Of a stretch of DNA of 64,000 nucleotides, positions 18,742-27,084 are shown piece after piece; position 1 is the stretch's first letter, and every line of letters starts with the position of its first letter. Under the pieces are notes generated by a model. It searched no databases, was not told the DNA's origin, and saw nothing but the letters and a program-made list of their open reading frames with translations. A program made the position numbers and the translations under genes. The stretch comes from Sphingopyxis sp. JAI128 (GTDB lineage: Bacteria > Pseudomonadota > Alphaproteobacteria > Sphingomonadales > Sphingomonadaceae): assembly GCF_014207235.1 (NCBI RefSeq), contig NZ_JACHDA010000005.1, positions 306,360 to 370,359 on the forward strand, written 5' to 3'.

Positions 18742-20238
18742 TTAGCGCATCGTGGGAATGACGAAGCTCTGGTCGACGACCGCGCCGCCCGAAGGCCAGC
18801 GCTTCGTGATCTTCTTGCCCCGGGTGTAGAAGCGGATGCCGTCCATCCCATATTGGTCGAGGTCGCCGAAGCCCGACCGCTTCCAGCCGCCGAAACTGTG
18901 GTAGGCAACTGGCACCGGGATCGGCACGTTGATGCCGACCATGCCGACCTCCACCTGCGATGCGAACCGCTGGGCATAGTCGCCGTTGCGGGTGAAGATG
19001 GCGACACCATTCCCATATTGATGGCGCGAGGGATATCCGATCGCCTCTTCCAGCGTCTCCGCGCGCAGGATCTGGAGCACCGGCCCGAATATCTCGTCCT
19101 GGTAGGAGCGCATATCGGCGGTAACATGGTCGATAAGGGTCGGGGCGAGATAATAGCCCTCCTCATGGCCCTGCAGTTCGAACCCGCGGCCATCGACGAC
19201 GATCTCCGCGCCCTCCGCCGCCGCCATCGCGATATAGGCCTCGACGCGCGCCTTATGCTCGGCGCTCACGACAGGCCCGTAATGCGCGTCCGGATTGGTC
19301 GCGGTGCCGACCCTCAGCCTGGCAATTTCGGACACCAGTTTCTCCCGAAGAAGCGCAGCAGTGCTTTCCCCGACCGGGGTGACGACGGGAAGCGCCATGC
19401 AACGCTCGCCCGCCGATCCATAGGCAGCACCGATGATGTCGGCCACCGCCTGGTCGAGGTCGGCGTCGGGCAGGACGATGCCGTGGTTCTTCGCCCCGCC
19501 CATGCATTGCACGCGCTTCCCGGCGGCCGCCCCGCGCCCGTACACATAGTTCGCGATGTCCGACGAACCGACAAAGCTCACAGCCTTGATTTCCGGGTGA
19601 TCGAGGATCGCATCGACCATCTCCTTGTCGCCATGGACCACATTAAGAATGCCTGCCGGCAATCCCGCCTCGATCGCAAGCTCGGCAAGCCGCACGGGAA
19701 CGGAAGGGTCGCGTTCCGACGGTTTCAGAATGAAGGCATTGCCGCAGGCAATGGCAGGCGCGAGCATCCAGAGCGGGATCATCGCCGGAAAGTTGAACGG
19801 CGTGATGCCCGCCACGACACCGAGTGGCTGGCGCATCGAATAGACGTCGATGCCGGGGCCGGCCCCCTCGCTATATTCGCCTTTCAAAAGGTGCGGGATA
19901 CCGCAGGCGAATTCGACGACGTCGAGCCCGCGCTGGATATCACCGCGCGAGTCCGCGACGACCTTGCCATGCTCCCTCGACAGGAGGTGGGCTAGCTCGT
20001 CCATGTCGCGTTCGATCAATTCCTTGAGCCGGAACATGACGCGGGCGCGGCGCTGCGGGTTGAGCGCCGCCCATGCCGGCTGCGCGGCGCGCGCATCGTC
20101 GACGGCGCGCGCGAGCAGATCGGCCCGGCCGAGCGCCACCTCGGCCTGAATCTGGCCGACTGAGGGGTCGTAGACGGGAACGATACGGTCGCCTCCGGTC
20201 ACAGACCGTCCGCCGATGAAGTGGTTGATGGTGCGCAT
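18742..20238 (-). CDS. mmsA: CoA-acylating methylmalonate-semialdehyde dehydrogenase
   Basis: 498 residues, the family length. Converts methylmalonate or malonate semialdehyde with CoA and NAD to propionyl- or acetyl-CoA. The start MRTINHFIGGRSVTGGD, PFNFPAMIPLWMLAPAIACGN, and SAGERCMALPVV with the catalytic Cys are MmsA signatures. The general-base Glu of ordinary aldehyde dehydrogenases is replaced within the segment CMGGAKNHGIVLPDADLDQA, as expected for CoA-dependent members. It is the end point of valine, beta-alanine and inositol breakdown and could serve beta-alanine-type products of polyamine oxidation here. It is divergent from a LysR gene across 89 bases. Confidence 0.93.
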   Translation of the reverse strand: MRTINHFIGGRSVTGGDRIVPVYDPSVGQIQAEVALGRADLLARAVDDARAAQPAWAALNPQRRARVMFRLKELIERDMDELAHLLSREHGKVVADSRGDIQRGLDVVEFACGIPHLLKGEYSEGAGPGIDVYSMRQPLGVVAGITPFNFPAMIPLWMLAPAIACGNAFILKPSERDPSVPVRLAELAIEAGLPAGILNVVHGDKEMVDAILDHPEIKAVSFVGSSDIANYVYGRGAAAGKRVQCMGGAKNHGIVLPDADLDQAVADIIGAAYGSAGERCMALPVVTPVGESTAALLREKLVSEIARLRVGTATNPDAHYGPVVSAEHKARVEAYIAMAAAEGAEIVVDGRGFELQGHEEGYYLAPTLIDHVTADMRSYQDEIFGPVLQILRAETLEEAIGYPSRHQYGNGVAIFTRNGDYAQRFASQVEVGMVGINVPIPVPVAYHSFGGWKRSGFGDLDQYGMDGIRFYTRGKKITKRWPSGGAVVDQSFVIPTMR

Positions 20239-20327
20239 AATTCCTCCTGATTGAAGGATTTCGCGTTACATCGCCCGGCTTTGCGTTAAAATGCCAACCG
20301 ATACCAAACAGGTGTGCAGGAAATCAT

Positions 20328-21212
20328 GTGCTGAACTCGGATCAGATAGGCGCCTTCCTTGCCGTTGTACGCGAGGGCAATTGCGTCGCGGCAGCGCGCC
20401 GTCTTCGGCTCGATCATTCGACCGTGTCGCGGCGTCTCGCAAGCCTTGAGGCGCAACTTGGGACAAGGCTTTTCGACCGCTCGCCGCGCGGCCTTGCGCC
20501 CACGGCGGCGGCAAGCGCCTTTCTCGCGCACGCCGAACGGATCGAACGCGACCTCATCGTGGCGGCAGATGCCGTCTCACAGCGCGACGCGCCCATCGTG
20601 GGAACCGTGCGCGTCGCCACACCCGAAATATTCGGGTCCGACTTCCTCGCCCCGCTGATACCCGAACTCTCCCGCCGGCATCCTGAGCTGGTCATCGAAC
20701 TCGTTCCGGAATCGCGCGCAACGAGCCTCTCGAAGCGCGAAGCGGACATTGCGATCGCCGTACGCCGGCCACTCGACGGCCGGCTCTTCTCGCGAAAGCT
20801 CACCGATTATCGGCTCGGACTGTTCGCCGCCCCCTCCTATCTGGAGACCTTCGGTATGCCCGCGTCGATCGGTGCGCTCTCCGATCACCGTTATATCTCA
20901 TATGTCGACGATCTCGTCGAAGTGCCCGAGCTGCTCGTCCTCGGCGGCATGGACCTGAAAGGCAAGGTCGTCTTCCGCGCGAGCACAAGCTCCGCCCAGA
21001 TCGCGGCGGCGGCGGCAGGCACCGGTCTCGCCATGCTCCACCACATCGCGGTTCGGGACGACCCGAGGCTCGTGCGCGTCCTGGAGGAGGAGATCGAAGC
21101 GAGCCGAAGCTACTGGCTGGTGATCCATGCCGATCTTCGCCAACTTACTCGGGTCCGCGCTGTTGCGGAATTTCTTGCCGAGGTTGTCTCGCGTGAACGC
21201 GCCAGATTTTGA
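20328..21212 (+). CDS. LysR-family regulator, divergent from mmsA
   Basis: 294 residues starting at a GTG at 20328 with AGGA six bases upstream. The N-terminus (FLAVVREGNCVAAARRLRLDHSTVSRRLASLEAQLGTRLFDR) is a LysR DNA-binding domain, and the rest is the substrate-binding-like effector domain with ATPEIFGSDFLAPLIPEL. The short intergenic region shared with mmsA (20239-20327) should carry the promoters of both, so MmsA substrates or upstream acids are likely effectors. Confidence 0.9.
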   Translation: MLNSDQIGAFLAVVREGNCVAAARRLRLDHSTVSRRLASLEAQLGTRLFDRSPRGLAPTAAASAFLAHAERIERDLIVAADAVSQRDAPIVGTVRVATPEIFGSDFLAPLIPELSRRHPELVIELVPESRATSLSKREADIAIAVRRPLDGRLFSRKLTDYRLGLFAAPSYLETFGMPASIGALSDHRYISYVDDLVEVPELLVLGGMDLKGKVVFRASTSSAQIAAAAAGTGLAMLHHIAVRDDPRLVRVLEEEIEASRSYWLVIHADLRQLTRVRAVAEFLAEVVSRERARF

Positions 21213-21333
21213 CGATTTTGGCCGATAGCTGCCGGTCTTCTTTTGGGCGGAAAGTCAGAGAAGCCGCCATTGGCGGCCAAGCGAACGGCTCGTGCTTCGC
21301 GGCAAAAGGCCACCCCGATGGTTCAGTCCGCCA

Positions 21334-24057
21334 TCAAATTACCAACGCGCGGCGCAGCACAGCCAGGCGGCTGCGAGTGGTCGCATCTTTTGTGGCATGC
21401 AGCGCTTTATCGGCGGCTGTAAATGCGCGCATCGACGTCGGACGATCGCCACGCGCCAACGCGATTTCGGCCAGGGCGAGATCGACCCCCGCGTCGAACT
21501 CCGGTCGTCCGGTGAGATCAGCGGCCTTCTGCCGGTCGAGGCCATCGAGCAGCGCGCCTGCCTCGGCATGGCGGCGGTTGGAGATCATGCATTCCGCCGT
21601 GTAGAAGCGGATCACATGCGTGAGCGGATAATCCGCGCCGAAGGCTTGCCGCACCGAAGCGAGCGCATCTTGCGCCACGGTGAGGCCACGCCCGCGCTGG
21701 GCCGTCTGGCACAGTGCGGCGGCATAGTCGTTCTGCCCGCCGAGCGCTTGATGCGATTGCGGACCTGCCAGCGCCGCCGCGCCTTTCCAGACCCGCTCGG
21801 CTTCACGGGCGGCGTCATCGTAGCGGCCGAGCGCAGCAAAACTCTCAAACCGCGTTGAATGCAGCGCCAGCGTAAAGCGGTGATTGTCGCCAAATCGCGC
21901 GCGCATTGCCGCCAGCAGCGGATCACTCGCGCGCAGCGCTTCCTCGTCCCGGCCTGACATAGACAGACTGGTCACCCAGTGCTGGCGCGTCACCAGCGTG
22001 TCGGGATGATCGGCACCGCGCAGGCGCCGGGATTCCGCCACGATAGCGCGGGCGATGGGTTCGGCGTCCTGTGCGCGGCCAAGACGCATCAGGACGAGAA
22101 CCAGCGACGACTTCGCCTTGAGAAGCTGGGTGGGCGGCACGCCCGAGCCGTCGGTTTCGCCGATAGCGACAGCGCGGCGAAACGCGCGCTCGGCCAACTC
22201 GATATCGGCCATATAGCCATAGGCACCCTCGGCCTGTGCCAGTGCAAAACCAACCCGCCCGCTGTTGCCGAGATTCCCCAAGCGCTGGCGTTCCTGTTCC
22301 AACAGGCGTCCGGCTTCTTCAAGACGCTCGGGTTGGCCGGAGGTCGCTTCCATATGGATACGCCCCAGCCGCCCGATGGCGGCATCGTCGCTGCCCGTCT
22401 CATTTGCCTGCGCGAACAATTGCCCGGCGCGGACATATTCCGCGCGAGCGGTGTCGAAATCCGATCGCCCGTGAAAGGCCCGTGCCACCGCCAGATGCAA
22501 TCGCGCCGCGACTTGCGGCGAACCGGCGAACCGCTGATCGATGTTGCGGCTGGCACGCTTGATGGCATCGATTACGGTTTCATCGGCGGCCGAGCGCGCA
22601 GGGTCCGGACTGGCCAGCACGTCTTCGGCGATGAAGCTGTAGCCCATGTCTGCCAATTGCTGCGCGGCCACCGCCCGATTTCGCTGCGTCCATGCATAAA
22701 CGGCGAAGGCCGAGCTGGCGATCAGGCCAAGCACGAGGCTGGCGGCAGCGAAGCGCATCCACGGACGGCGCATGCGCCGACGCTCTTCCAGCCGCTGCTG
22801 TTCCGCAAAAAATGCGGCGCGCTCAGCGTCGCTGGCGGCAGCCTGCCGACGTTCATCGAGATGGTGCAGGCGGTGAGCTAGATCGGCGGCGCTGTCGAGT
22901 CTGCGCTCGGGCGCGACCTCGGCGGCGTGACGTATGTCGTCGCGCAGCAGGGGATCGGCAACACGATGCTCCCAGCCGGGTCCCAGCGTCGCCATGAAGT
23001 CGCCCACAGCGAGCTGATAGAGGATCAGGCCAAGCGCATAGATGTCGCTTTTGACGGTCGGCATAGCATCGCCGGTCAGCTCGGGCGCACGATACGCCAG
23101 CGTGCCCGAGCGCGGTTCGTCCTTGCCAAGATCAGCATCGAGCGATCCGGGATCAGTGATGTGGAAACTGTCGAGCACTGTGTCATCGAGCAGGCGTCCG
23201 CTGCCAAAATCGGCCAGCCGAATCACCACACCACCATTGCCGTCATCGGCAATGAGGATATTGGCGGGCTTCAAATCTTTGTGCAGCACACCAAGGCCGT
23301 GAACGTCAGCGACGTCGCGGCAGATGTCTGCCGCAACGGCCAATCGTTGTTCCAGCGGAATGGATGAAAGTCCGCCCGCATCGTCCGCCCAGCCAATCAG
23401 ATCGCGCCCGCCATAGGCATATTCGAGGAAATAGGGCGAGGCGTCGAAATTCCATTCCAGCAGCGCGGGCAGCGGCGCGGAGGCCCCGAGCCCCGCGAAC
23501 ACCACGCGCGACAGCGCCGCCTCGCGCTTGAGCGCGCGCAGGCGGTCGGGTGCGTCGGCGAACTTGAAGACGCGTCGCTCGCTCGTCTTGTCGTGGCTGG
23601 CCAGCCAGACATCCTCCGCGCCCGTATCGCCGAGCGGCTTTGCCAACCGCCATTGCTTGCGCCCCGGCACGGCGTCGCCAACCGCGAAAGTGAAGCGCGG
23701 AGCGAGTGGGGATTCGACGCTTGCGATCTTGACGGTGCAAGTCAGCCGATAGCCGACGCGCGGCACGGTTTCGATGATATTTTCCTGCCGTCCGCCGAGC
23801 ACCTTTCGCAGCTTGGAGATGGCGGTCGGCAGCGAGCCTTCCACCACATTGAGGCCCGGCCAGACCGCATCGAGGATTTCGTCCTTTGTGACGACCTCGC
23901 CTGCGCGCAGCAAAAGCTCGTGAAGCACCTCGAGCGGCTTACCTTCGAGCGCGACAACGTGCCCATCGACGCGTAGCGCCCAGCTCGCTTCGTCGAACTC
24001 GGCGCCCGCGAAGGTCCAAAGGCGTCTACGCCGCCGCGATGAAGTGCTGCCCTGCAT
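21334..24057 (-). CDS. winged-helix / Ser-Thr protein kinase / TPR transmembrane protein
   Basis: 907 residues. Residues ~12-108 are an OmpR/CadC-type winged helix (WTFAGAEFDEASWALRVDG, GEVVTKDEILDAVWPG, ENIIETVPRVGYRL). Residues ~135-400 are a Hanks-type kinase: ATP Lys165 (VFKF), Glu179, catalytic HKDLKPAN with Asp261, DFG at 283-285, APE at 324-326, SDIYALGLILYQL. After an Arg-rich coiled stretch comes one membrane helix (~434-455). Residues ~465-907 are helical TPR-like repeats, predicted periplasmic. All key kinase residues are present, though the glycine loop is degenerate. CadC-like proteins normally join a winged helix directly to a membrane helix; a kinase between them is unusual. 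Divergent across 107 bases from five genes for exported and membrane proteins, its likely targets or partners (inference). Confidence 0.88.
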   Translation of the reverse strand: MQGSTSSRRRRRLWTFAGAEFDEASWALRVDGHVVALEGKPLEVLHELLLRAGEVVTKDEILDAVWPGLNVVEGSLPTAISKLRKVLGGRQENIIETVPRVGYRLTCTVKIASVESPLAPRFTFAVGDAVPGRKQWRLAKPLGDTGAEDVWLASHDKTSERRVFKFADAPDRLRALKREAALSRVVFAGLGASAPLPALLEWNFDASPYFLEYAYGGRDLIGWADDAGGLSSIPLEQRLAVAADICRDVADVHGLGVLHKDLKPANILIADDGNGGVVIRLADFGSGRLLDDTVLDSFHITDPGSLDADLGKDEPRSGTLAYRAPELTGDAMPTVKSDIYALGLILYQLAVGDFMATLGPGWEHRVADPLLRDDIRHAAEVAPERRLDSAADLAHRLHHLDERRQAAASDAERAAFFAEQQRLEERRRMRRPWMRFAAASLVLGLIASSAFAVYAWTQRNRAVAAQQLADMGYSFIAEDVLASPDPARSAADETVIDAIKRASRNIDQRFAGSPQVAARLHLAVARAFHGRSDFDTARAEYVRAGQLFAQANETGSDDAAIGRLGRIHMEATSGQPERLEEAGRLLEQERQRLGNLGNSGRVGFALAQAEGAYGYMADIELAERAFRRAVAIGETDGSGVPPTQLLKAKSSLVLVLMRLGRAQDAEPIARAIVAESRRLRGADHPDTLVTRQHWVTSLSMSGRDEEALRASDPLLAAMRARFGDNHRFTLALHSTRFESFAALGRYDDAAREAERVWKGAAALAGPQSHQALGGQNDYAAALCQTAQRGRGLTVAQDALASVRQAFGADYPLTHVIRFYTAECMISNRRHAEAGALLDGLDRQKAADLTGRPEFDAGVDLALAEIALARGDRPTSMRAFTAADKALHATKDATTRSRLAVLRRALVI

Positions 24058-24097
24058 ATCGTTCCCCCGTGACGGTTTTAGAAATTCTTGAGAACGC

Positions 24098-24113
24098 CAT
24101 CAAGACTTTGATG
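24098..24113. promoter_or_regulatory. perfect inverted repeat between kinase and lipoprotein genes
   Basis: CATCAAGACTTTGATG has perfect 6-base arms around GACT, in the middle of the 107-base divergent promoter region. It is a candidate operator for the winged-helix domain of the kinase protein, which could control both directions. No experimental support. Confidence 0.45.
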
Positions 24114-24164
24114 CACCGACCTTTCTAGGCTTGCCCCAACCGAACCGATCAAGGGGAATAGCAG

Positions 24165-24494
24165 ATGGCTAAGACAGCAAACCGCGCGGCGATCTCTGCG
24201 CTCGCACTGCTCGGCACAGTGTTCGCATTGAGCGCGTGCGGCAGCAAGCAGGCAACCTACGTCCATACCGAAAAGCCGGAATGGCAGCTCCAGTTCGTGT
24301 CAGACGACCATGTCAAATATCTTGGCAATCGGGGCGACCTCGAATGGGCCTATACCGCCGTACGCGATTCCGAGGGCCGCATTCTCTCCTTTGAGATGCG
24401 CCATCCCAACGTCGGCTCGATGGATTTTCGGCTCAACCAAGGCACCGGGTGCTTCTTCAATCATCGCGAAGGCGTGTTCTGTCCGCAGGGATGA
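24165..24494 (+). CDS. small lipoprotein of unknown function
   Basis: 109 residues. The signal sequence ISALALLGTVFALSAC ends in a lipobox, followed by a small soluble domain rich in aromatic residues (KPEWQLQFVSDDHVKYLGNRGDLEWAYTAVRD is its core, shown here by the pieces KPEWQLQF and GDLEWAY) and two Cys near the end (GTGCFFNHREGVFC) that could form a disulfide. I do not recognise a family. The first gene of the plus-strand group facing the kinase; GGGGAA lies 9 bases before the ATG. Confidence 0.78.
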   Translation: MAKTANRAAISALALLGTVFALSACGSKQATYVHTEKPEWQLQFVSDDHVKYLGNRGDLEWAYTAVRDSEGRILSFEMRHPNVGSMDFRLNQGTGCFFNHREGVFCPQG

Positions 24495-24510
24495 ACAATG
24501 TCCGGGTGAC

Positions 24511-24531
24511 GAGAGAGAGAGAGAGAGAGAG
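24511..24531. repeat. (GA)10 dinucleotide microsatellite
   Basis: Ten uninterrupted GA units plus a G. It lies between the lipoprotein stop and the ATG at 24542, in the ribosome-binding region of the next gene. It would be within coding sequence, read as alternating Arg-Glu, if that gene starts at the ATG at 24491. Such tracts are prone to slipped-strand length changes. Confidence 0.95.
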
Positions 24532-24541
24532 CGGGGCTCAT

Positions 24542-25195
24542 ATGGCGACAGTTGGAAAAATCCGCCGCTTTGCGGAACTCGATGTATTCACGATGACCGG
24601 AACGGTGGTCGGCCAGCAAGGCCGCACATCCACCCACCTGTCATCGGAAACCACGACGCATGGCGGTGGCGGGTATCTGCATCAGGGGTCTGGATTTATA
24701 TCAGCACCGACGACCCGGACCTCGGTGTCGTCATCCTCGACCCACCATCAGCGCCTGTTCGCGCGCAAGGACGACGGCGATGAATTCGACGTGGAGTTTC
24801 CCGATGTCCAGTTCGGCATTCGAGAGGGCCACCGCGTGTCCGTTGTCTGCGCCGGCCCCAAAAGGACGGGACGGGGCCATCCCATGGCCTTGGTCAATCA
24901 CACCACCGGCAATCACCAGATGCTCCCTGCACGCGTGAACTGGATTCTTAGTAACCGCATCAAGCTCTACGCCATTAGCGCCGGCGCGGCTCTCCTTATT
25001 CTCGCGGTCATTGCACTCTCGGTTTCGGGCAGTGTTACCGGAGGGATCATGCCTGTCGCGTTTCTGATCGGCGGCGGCGTGGTGGCGTGGGAAGTGTTCC
25101 GCTGGCTGACCCTCTACCGACAGGTGCGCCTTGAAGTCGAAAACGTCGCCCAATCGACACTGCAAAAAGAGGAGGATCCGACCCGTGCAGCATAA
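24542..25195 (+). CDS. membrane protein of unknown function downstream of a GA repeat
   Basis: 217 residues from the ATG at 24542. An in-frame ATG at 24491 overlaps the preceding stop (ATGA) and would add 17 residues, six of them encoded by the GA repeat; which start is used is uncertain. The N-terminal ~110 residues are soluble, with a Gly/Ser/Thr/His-rich stretch and FARKDDGDEFDVEFPDVQFGIREGHRVSVV, followed by two membrane segments (~145-165 and ~172-190) and a charged cytoplasmic tail. The family is not recognised. Length change of the repeat would alter the reading frame (long form) or the spacing and strength of the ribosome site (short form). Confidence 0.75.
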   Translation: MATVGKIRRFAELDVFTMTGTVVGQQGRTSTHLSSETTTHGGGGYLHQGSGFISAPTTRTSVSSSSTHHQRLFARKDDGDEFDVEFPDVQFGIREGHRVSVVCAGPKRTGRGHPMALVNHTTGNHQMLPARVNWILSNRIKLYAISAGAALLILAVIALSVSGSVTGGIMPVAFLIGGGVVAWEVFRWLTLYRQVRLEVENVAQSTLQKEEDPTRAA

Positions 25196-26159
25196 CAAGA
25201 GCAGCAACGGCATTGGCCGTTCCACCGCCCTGATCCTCGCCGTCGCGTCCTTGACTGCCTGCGGATCGGAATCCACCGCTGCGTCCAACGCGGCGCAGGG
25301 CAACGCCGCTATGAGCGCCGCCGTGTCGGCGCAGCCCACAACCACGCCGCAGGCCGCGCTAGCCGCTATGGCATTACCCATCGAACAAGCCATTTACGGC
25401 GATGTCGAACGGGGAAGCTGCGCTCGCGCTAGGAGAGCCTTCTTCTATGACGGGACAAATTACGGTTATGTCTCCCCGGTCGAGCCGGGCTGGAACGACA
25501 CCGCATATTTTGAGATCAATCGCATCGCTCGCGTGGGTCCGCCAGCACGGGGAAGCGCTTTTTACGACCACTACCGTGGATACACCCTTGTCTGGACTAC
25601 GGAGAATGCAGAGGCCGAAGAGGATATTCTGGGGATAAAAGCGGAAGGGAATGGCCGGATCAGGAGCATCGCGGTTAGTAGCGGACCCAAAGGGGATATG
25701 TTTTCTGAAGAGACATTTCAGAAATGTACCTTCGCGCAGCTTTCACCCCGGATGCAGGCGGCGATCCGCGCCGAACGTCCACAATTGACGGGCGGAACAG
25801 CCGCTGCCGACAGCGCTGGCGCGTCGGCGTCCATTCCGACCCCGATTCCGCCCTTCAATATCCGCCCCGGCCACTATGTACCCGTTGGGGCCGCCTGCGG
25901 CACGACGAGCGATATGATCTTCTACTACGATGGCCGCCGCGCGGGCTGGATCGACCTGTCGCCCTTCGCGGCAAACCGCATGGAGCCCGTCGCAAGCGCG
26001 CGGCGGCGCGGCGCGGACTGGGTCGTGGATACCGTGACGGGTGAAACCCTGCACGTGCAGGCAGCGGACAAGATCAGCGTTGGCGATCCCAATACCGGCG
26101 TCGAGACGATGCGGTGGTGTCCAGCCAGCGAGGTGCGCGCCTCGGCACAGGCGCGGTAG
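25185..26159 (+). CDS. lipoprotein with two copies of an unnamed domain (paralogue 1)
   Basis: 324 residues from the GTG at 25185 with GGAGGA eight bases upstream, overlapping the previous gene by 11 bases. The lipobox is ASLTAC at 21-26, followed by an Ala/Ser/Thr linker. Copy 1 (~64-200) has LPIEQAIYG, AFFYDG at 85-90, RIARVGP, and KCTFAQLSPRMQAAIRAE. Copy 2 (~223-318) has IRPGHYVPVGAACG, IFYYDG at 245-250 and RWCPASEV. Each copy has one Cys near the start and one at the end that could pair. Homologous to the protein encoded at 27085. Function unknown; probably faces the periplasm. Confidence 0.8.
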   Translation: MQHNKSSNGIGRSTALILAVASLTACGSESTAASNAAQGNAAMSAAVSAQPTTTPQAALAAMALPIEQAIYGDVERGSCARARRAFFYDGTNYGYVSPVEPGWNDTAYFEINRIARVGPPARGSAFYDHYRGYTLVWTTENAEAEEDILGIKAEGNGRIRSIAVSSGPKGDMFSEETFQKCTFAQLSPRMQAAIRAERPQLTGGTAAADSAGASASIPTPIPPFNIRPGHYVPVGAACGTTSDMIFYYDGRRAGWIDLSPFAANRMEPVASARRRGADWVVDTVTGETLHVQAADKISVGDPNTGVETMRWCPASEVRASAQAR

Positions 26160-26176
26160 GTTAGGGGCAAACAGCC

Positions 26177-27028
26177 ATGTCTTTTATGTCGCACGCCGCG
26201 CGCGGCGCCCTTCTCGGTTTTGCGGCGCTGGCCCTGCCGGTATCAGCGCAAAACAGTGCGGGGCCGTCTCTCTCGGTCTTTGGCATTCCCCTCGGCGGGA
26301 CGGCCGCCGATATCGAACGGATGGCGGTGCAGCGCGGCTTTGGCGGCTTCACCGACCATTGCCAAGCGGCGCGGATCTGCCGCTACCGCGTCAATATCGA
26401 GAATCTGCCGGGCACCGAGTTCTTCTCGACCAACTGGGGATTCCGGAGGCTGGCCGACCGCACCGAGGCGTTCAGCTTCGCGTTCACCGCGCCGCCTAAT
26501 GAACACCGAATCTGGTCGGCGGGTTCGGACCAGAGCTTTGGCGACTGGTTCAATGTCAGTGCATCCGCACCGATCTTGCCCGATGTGCTCGTCGAACTGC
26601 GGAAACGCTTTGGTGAGCCCGTGCGTACGCAAGGCCTTGAAGCCCGCAGGGCCAATGCCGGAAATCACGGCCAGCTATGGTGGGCGTGGGACGCAGAGGG
26701 CCGCTCTCTCCGCTGGACCCGCGAGACCCATCAAACCTGCTATCTGGCGATGGGCAGGGCCTCGGTCGAGACCGGCCTCACGCTTCACGTCAATTCCAAT
26801 GCGGCTCCGGTCGATCCGCAGCCCTTCCTGCGCGCGCGGCAGGGGAACTGTGCCTACGCCGTTCGCGCCGACATCGGCCATACACGGGGAATGGTCTATT
26901 CGCTCTCCGTCCGCGCGGTGGATTTCAAGGCGGGTCACGACGCGCAGTATCGGACTAACCAGTTGCTGCGCGAGAAGCGCGGCGAGGCGGACAGCGCGCG
27001 TTCAAGTCACAACCGGCCGGATTTTTGA
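26177..27028 (+). CDS. exported protein of unknown function
   Basis: 283 residues with a clear signal peptide (ALLGFAALALPVSAQNS). The mature part contains LSVFGIPLGGTAADIERMAVQRG, which resembles the opening strand-helix of small periplasmic proteins that begin with G(I/M)xLG and a helix, and several Cys (HCQAARICRY, TCYLAM, NCAYAV). No family could be assigned. It sits between the two paralogous lipoprotein genes, 17 bases after the first and 56 before the second, so they are probably one transcript. Confidence 0.75.
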   Translation: MSFMSHAARGALLGFAALALPVSAQNSAGPSLSVFGIPLGGTAADIERMAVQRGFGGFTDHCQAARICRYRVNIENLPGTEFFSTNWGFRRLADRTEAFSFAFTAPPNEHRIWSAGSDQSFGDWFNVSASAPILPDVLVELRKRFGEPVRTQGLEARRANAGNHGQLWWAWDAEGRSLRWTRETHQTCYLAMGRASVETGLTLHVNSNAAPVDPQPFLRARQGNCAYAVRADIGHTRGMVYSLSVRAVDFKAGHDAQYRTNQLLREKRGEADSARSSHNRPDF

Positions 27029-27084
27029 ACAGACATGGCGCGGCTCGCTGCACAGGCGGCCGACCAGAGAATGGAGTTTTGACC

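Noticed and set aside
18454..19995. Plus-strand open frame of 513 codons opposite mmsA
   Set aside because: Antisense to a clear MmsA protein; its product has no hydrophobic core or motifs and its start lies inside the small exported protein gene.
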